From: Achromobacter sp. Root83
Lineage (GTDB): Bacteria; Pseudomonadota; Gammaproteobacteria; Burkholderiales; Burkholderiaceae_B
NCBI RefSeq assembly: GCF_001428845.1
Contig: NZ_LMIU01000027.1
Coordinates: 1,910 to 65,909 of the forward strand
Direction of reading: 5' to 3'
DNA: 64,000 nucleotides
Part shown: piece by piece, positions 61,885 through 64,000 of the stretch
Layout of the letters: each line of letters begins with the position of its first letter
Numbering within the stretch: the stretch's first letter is position 1
Notes under the pieces: model-generated
Seen by the model: the letters and a program-made list of their open reading frames with translations, nothing else
Database searches by the model: none
Told to the model about the DNA's origin: nothing
Program-made: the position numbers and the translations under genes

Positions 61885-63153
61885 ATGACGAACTCCTCTT
61901 CCCCTGCAGCCCCCCTGGACGCGAACGGCAAGGGCCTGGGCGCGTTCCCCGAGTCCTGTACCACCGCCGACGTGGCGGCGCTGAACTGGAACCTGCTGGA
62001 CGAGGACGTGAGCCTGCCCGTCGCGGTGCTGTACGAAGCCCGCGTGCGCCACAATCTGCAGTGGATGCAGCAGTTCATGGAGGCCTACCACGTCAAGCTG
62101 GCGCCCCACGGCAAGACCACGATGAGCCCGGCGCTGTTCAAGCGCCAGATCGACAACGGCGCCTGGGGCATCACGCTGGCCACCGCGCCGCAGGTGCTGG
62201 CGGCCTATCAGCACGGCATCCGCCGGGTGCTGATGGCCAACCAGCTCGTGGGCCGCGCCAACATGGCGATCATCGCGCGCCTGCTGCGCGATCCCGCCTT
62301 CACCTTCTTCTGTATCGTGGATTCGCCGGCCAACGCCGCGCAGCTGGGCCAGTATTTCGGAGAGCAGGGCCTGATCCTGCCCGTCCTCATCGAACTGGGG
62401 CCCGCCGGCGGCCGCACGGGCGTGCGCGACGACGCTCAGCTCCAGGCCGTGGCCGACGAAATCGGCCGGTGGCCGGGCCTGGCGCTGGCGGGTATCGAAG
62501 TCTATGAAGGCGTGCTGCAGGAAGAGACCGCCATCCGCGCCTTCCTGCGCCGCGCCACCGACGCGCTGCGCGGGCTGGCCACGGCAGGCAGGCTGCGCAA
62601 GGGCGCCCCCGCGCTGATCTCCGGGGCGGGCTCCGCCTGGTTCGACGTCGTGGCCGAAGAATTCTCGCAGTTGGATATCGGCACCGCCCTGGAAGTGGTG
62701 CTGCGTCCTGGCTGCTACCTGTCGCACGACGTGGGCATCTATCGCACGGCGGCCGAACGCATCAACGCGCACAACCCGGTGGCCCGCAAGATGGAACCGG
62801 GCCTGCAGCCGGCGCTGCAGGTCTGGGCGTACGTGCAATCGCTGCCCGAGCCCGGCCGCGCCATCATCGCCCTGGGCAAGCGCGACGCCGCCTTCGACGC
62901 GGGCCTGCCCACGCCCGCCCTCCTGTACCGTCCCGGCCAGCAGGCGCCCGGCGCGGCGCCCGCGCACTGGAAGCTCTCGGCCATGATGGACCAGCACGCC
63001 TTCATGCAGATCGGCGAGGGCGACGACATCCAGGTCGGCGACATGATCGCCTTCGATATCTCCCACCCCTGCCTGACGTTCGACAAGTGGCGCCAGGTCT
63101 TGCTGGTGGACGAGCAATACCGCGTCACCGACGTGGCCGAAACCTTCTTCTAG
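61885..63153 (+). CDS. PLP-dependent D-amino-acid deaminase or aldolase (DSD/D-threonine-aldolase fold)
   Basis: The 422-residue product has an alanine-racemase-like barrel with the PLP lysine Lys77 in 'KLAPHGKTTMSP', a phosphate-binding area near 'LISGAGSAWFDV' and a C-terminal metal site (His371 in 'DQHAFMQ', His394 and Cys396 in 'SHPCLTF'), which is the Zn-type ligand set of D-serine dehydratase and D-threonine aldolase. It would cleave or deaminate a D-amino acid. Its neighbour downstream is a family-5 binding protein on the same strand. The start has GACAGGCG upstream. Confidence 0.88.
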   Translation: MTNSSSPAAPLDANGKGLGAFPESCTTADVAALNWNLLDEDVSLPVAVLYEARVRHNLQWMQQFMEAYHVKLAPHGKTTMSPALFKRQIDNGAWGITLATAPQVLAAYQHGIRRVLMANQLVGRANMAIIARLLRDPAFTFFCIVDSPANAAQLGQYFGEQGLILPVLIELGPAGGRTGVRDDAQLQAVADEIGRWPGLALAGIEVYEGVLQEETAIRAFLRRATDALRGLATAGRLRKGAPALISGAGSAWFDVVAEEFSQLDIGTALEVVLRPGCYLSHDVGIYRTAAERINAHNPVARKMEPGLQPALQVWAYVQSLPEPGRAIIALGKRDAAFDAGLPTPALLYRPGQQAPGAAPAHWKLSAMMDQHAFMQIGEGDDIQVGDMIAFDISHPCLTFDKWRQVLLVDEQYRVTDVAETFF

Positions 63154-63263
63154 CCCCTGCCCGCGGCACCGCGCCAGGCCCGAGGGGGCAAGAAAGACCT
63201 GGGATCCCGGCGCTTACCTGTTACCACGCGACAACCTGTTTTTGACCCTCTGGAGAGAGAATC

Positions 63264-64000
63264 ATGAACTTCCGTACCTCCCGGCGAGGCGGGCTGAAGA
63301 GCCTGCTCGCGGCCGGCGCAATTGGCTTGACCGCATTGTCGACCCCCGCCCTCTGTGCCACGCCGGTCAAGGGAGGCACGATTTCGGTCGCCACCATTGG
63401 CGAGCCGCCGACGCTGGACCCGATGAGCAGCACCGCCGACCTGGTGGGCATCCTGACCCAGCATTTCTTCGAAACGCTGTACACCTTCGACGCCCAGTGG
63501 AACCTGACGCCGCTGCTGGCCGACAAGATGCCGGAGGTGACGCCGGACGGCCTGATCTACACCATCCCGCTGCGCCAGGGCATCACATTCCACGACGGCT
63601 CCAAGATGGATTCCTCGGACGTGCTGGCTTCGCTCAAGCGCTGGACCGAAACCGCCACGCGCGGCAAGAATGCCGCCAAGATCATCTCCGGCATGGAAGC
63701 CCCGGACGCCAACACGATCCGCATCACGCTCAAGCAGCCCGATGCGCCCTTGACCGCGTTGCTGGCGATGAACAACAGCGCGGCCGTCATCATGCCCAAG
63801 GGCAAGATCGCCCCGGCGCTGACCGAATTCGTGGGCACGGGCCCCTATCAGCTCAAGGCGCGCGTCCCCGACCAGTACATTCAGCTTGTCCGCTTCGAAG
63901 GCTACAAACAACGCGAAGGCGAGCCCAACGGCTACGGCGGCGCACGCAAGCAATACCTGGACGAGATCCGCTTCGTGCCGGTGAGCAATGCCAACACCCG
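63264..64000 (+). CDS. ABC transporter substrate-binding protein, family 5 (truncated at window end)
   Basis: Only the first 245 codons are visible; the frame is open to the right edge. After a signal peptide (opening MNFRTSRRGGLKSLLAAGAI) the protein shows 'GGTISVATIGEPPTLDPMSS', 'VGILTQHFFETLYTFDAQW', 'LRQGITFHDGSKMDSSDV' and 'VGTGPYQL', the DppA/OppA-type family-5 signature. GGAGAGAG lies 4 to 5 bases before the ATG. The permease and ATPase genes are expected beyond 64000. It starts 110 bases after the DSD-like gene and probably forms an operon with it. Confidence 0.92.
   Translation, partial: MNFRTSRRGGLKSLLAAGAIGLTALSTPALCATPVKGGTISVATIGEPPTLDPMSSTADLVGILTQHFFETLYTFDAQWNLTPLLADKMPEVTPDGLIYTIPLRQGITFHDGSKMDSSDVLASLKRWTETATRGKNAAKIISGMEAPDANTIRITLKQPDAPLTALLAMNNSAAVIMPKGKIAPALTEFVGTGPYQLKARVPDQYIQLVRFEGYKQREGEPNGYGGARKQYLDEIRFVPVSNANT

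Noticed and set aside
61916-63117. Long upstream extension of the Nit2-like amidase frame on the minus strand
   Set aside because: The extension is antisense to the DSD-like gene; the ATG at 61707 has a Shine-Dalgarno and gives the standard amidase start.

Overview
The window is high-GC DNA from a betaproteobacterium, most likely Alcaligenaceae of the Achromobacter/Bordetella group. This is inferred from gene content: solitary Bug-type receptors, a split TctAB system, an ilvI-ilvH-ilvC block next to pssA, rpsO-pnp, and many IclR/LysR-controlled catabolic cassettes. I could not run a database search. No rRNA, insertion sequence, integrase or CRISPR array was seen.

Positions 1-22489 hold a nearly complete type VI secretion system (T6SS) in two divergent operons. 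The leftward operon is clpV, a sigma-54 activator (vasH), tagO/vasI, tssA/vasJ, tssM/vasK and the 5' part of a vgrG cut by the left edge. The rightward operon is tssB, tssC, tssE, tssF, tssG, an FHA gene, tssJ, tssK, tssL, a probable Tla3-like (DUF2875) adaptor and PAAR. Each half keeps the Vibrio cholerae vas order, but here the halves face apart across an AT-rich 400-bp region with a candidate sigma-54 promoter. Several genes overlap by ATGA. Three features stand out: a TssJ lipoprotein doubled in length by an insert where the TssM-contact loop should lie, an FHA domain without its phosphothreonine-binding residues, and an adaptor gene whose effector is not visible. No hcp is present in the window.

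Positions 22500-30062 are mostly transport and metabolism: dctA behind a perfect TTGTATACAA palindrome, a GST-like protein, a solitary PIN-domain protein, tctBA without a receptor gene, threonine ammonia-lyase and a lipoprotein. Positions 30200-43610 carry housekeeping genes: pnp and rpsO separated by a nested hairpin, a small lipoprotein, pssA, ilvC-ilvH-ilvI, a FUSC-family membrane protein, yaaA, 3-hydroxybutyrate dehydrogenase and a Kef-type antiporter. A tRNA-Ser(CGA) gene with its own promoter and terminator follows.

Positions 44117-56025 are accessory catabolism: a chemoreceptor; a nitrilase, flavin reductase and MFS cassette divergent from an IclR regulator; an enolase-superfamily dehydratase, a DapA-like aldolase and a Bug receptor divergent from a LysR regulator; and a cytosine-deaminase-like amidohydrolase preceded by a coupled 65-codon gene. 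Positions 56219-57832 hold small genes of uncertain role: a phage-type ASCH-like protein, a proline/tyrosine and histidine-rich exported protein, and two overlapping small ORFs. The right end has serS, rarA, a nitrilase-family amidase divergent from a D-serine-dehydratase-like gene, and the start of a family-5 ABC transporter binding protein cut by the right edge.
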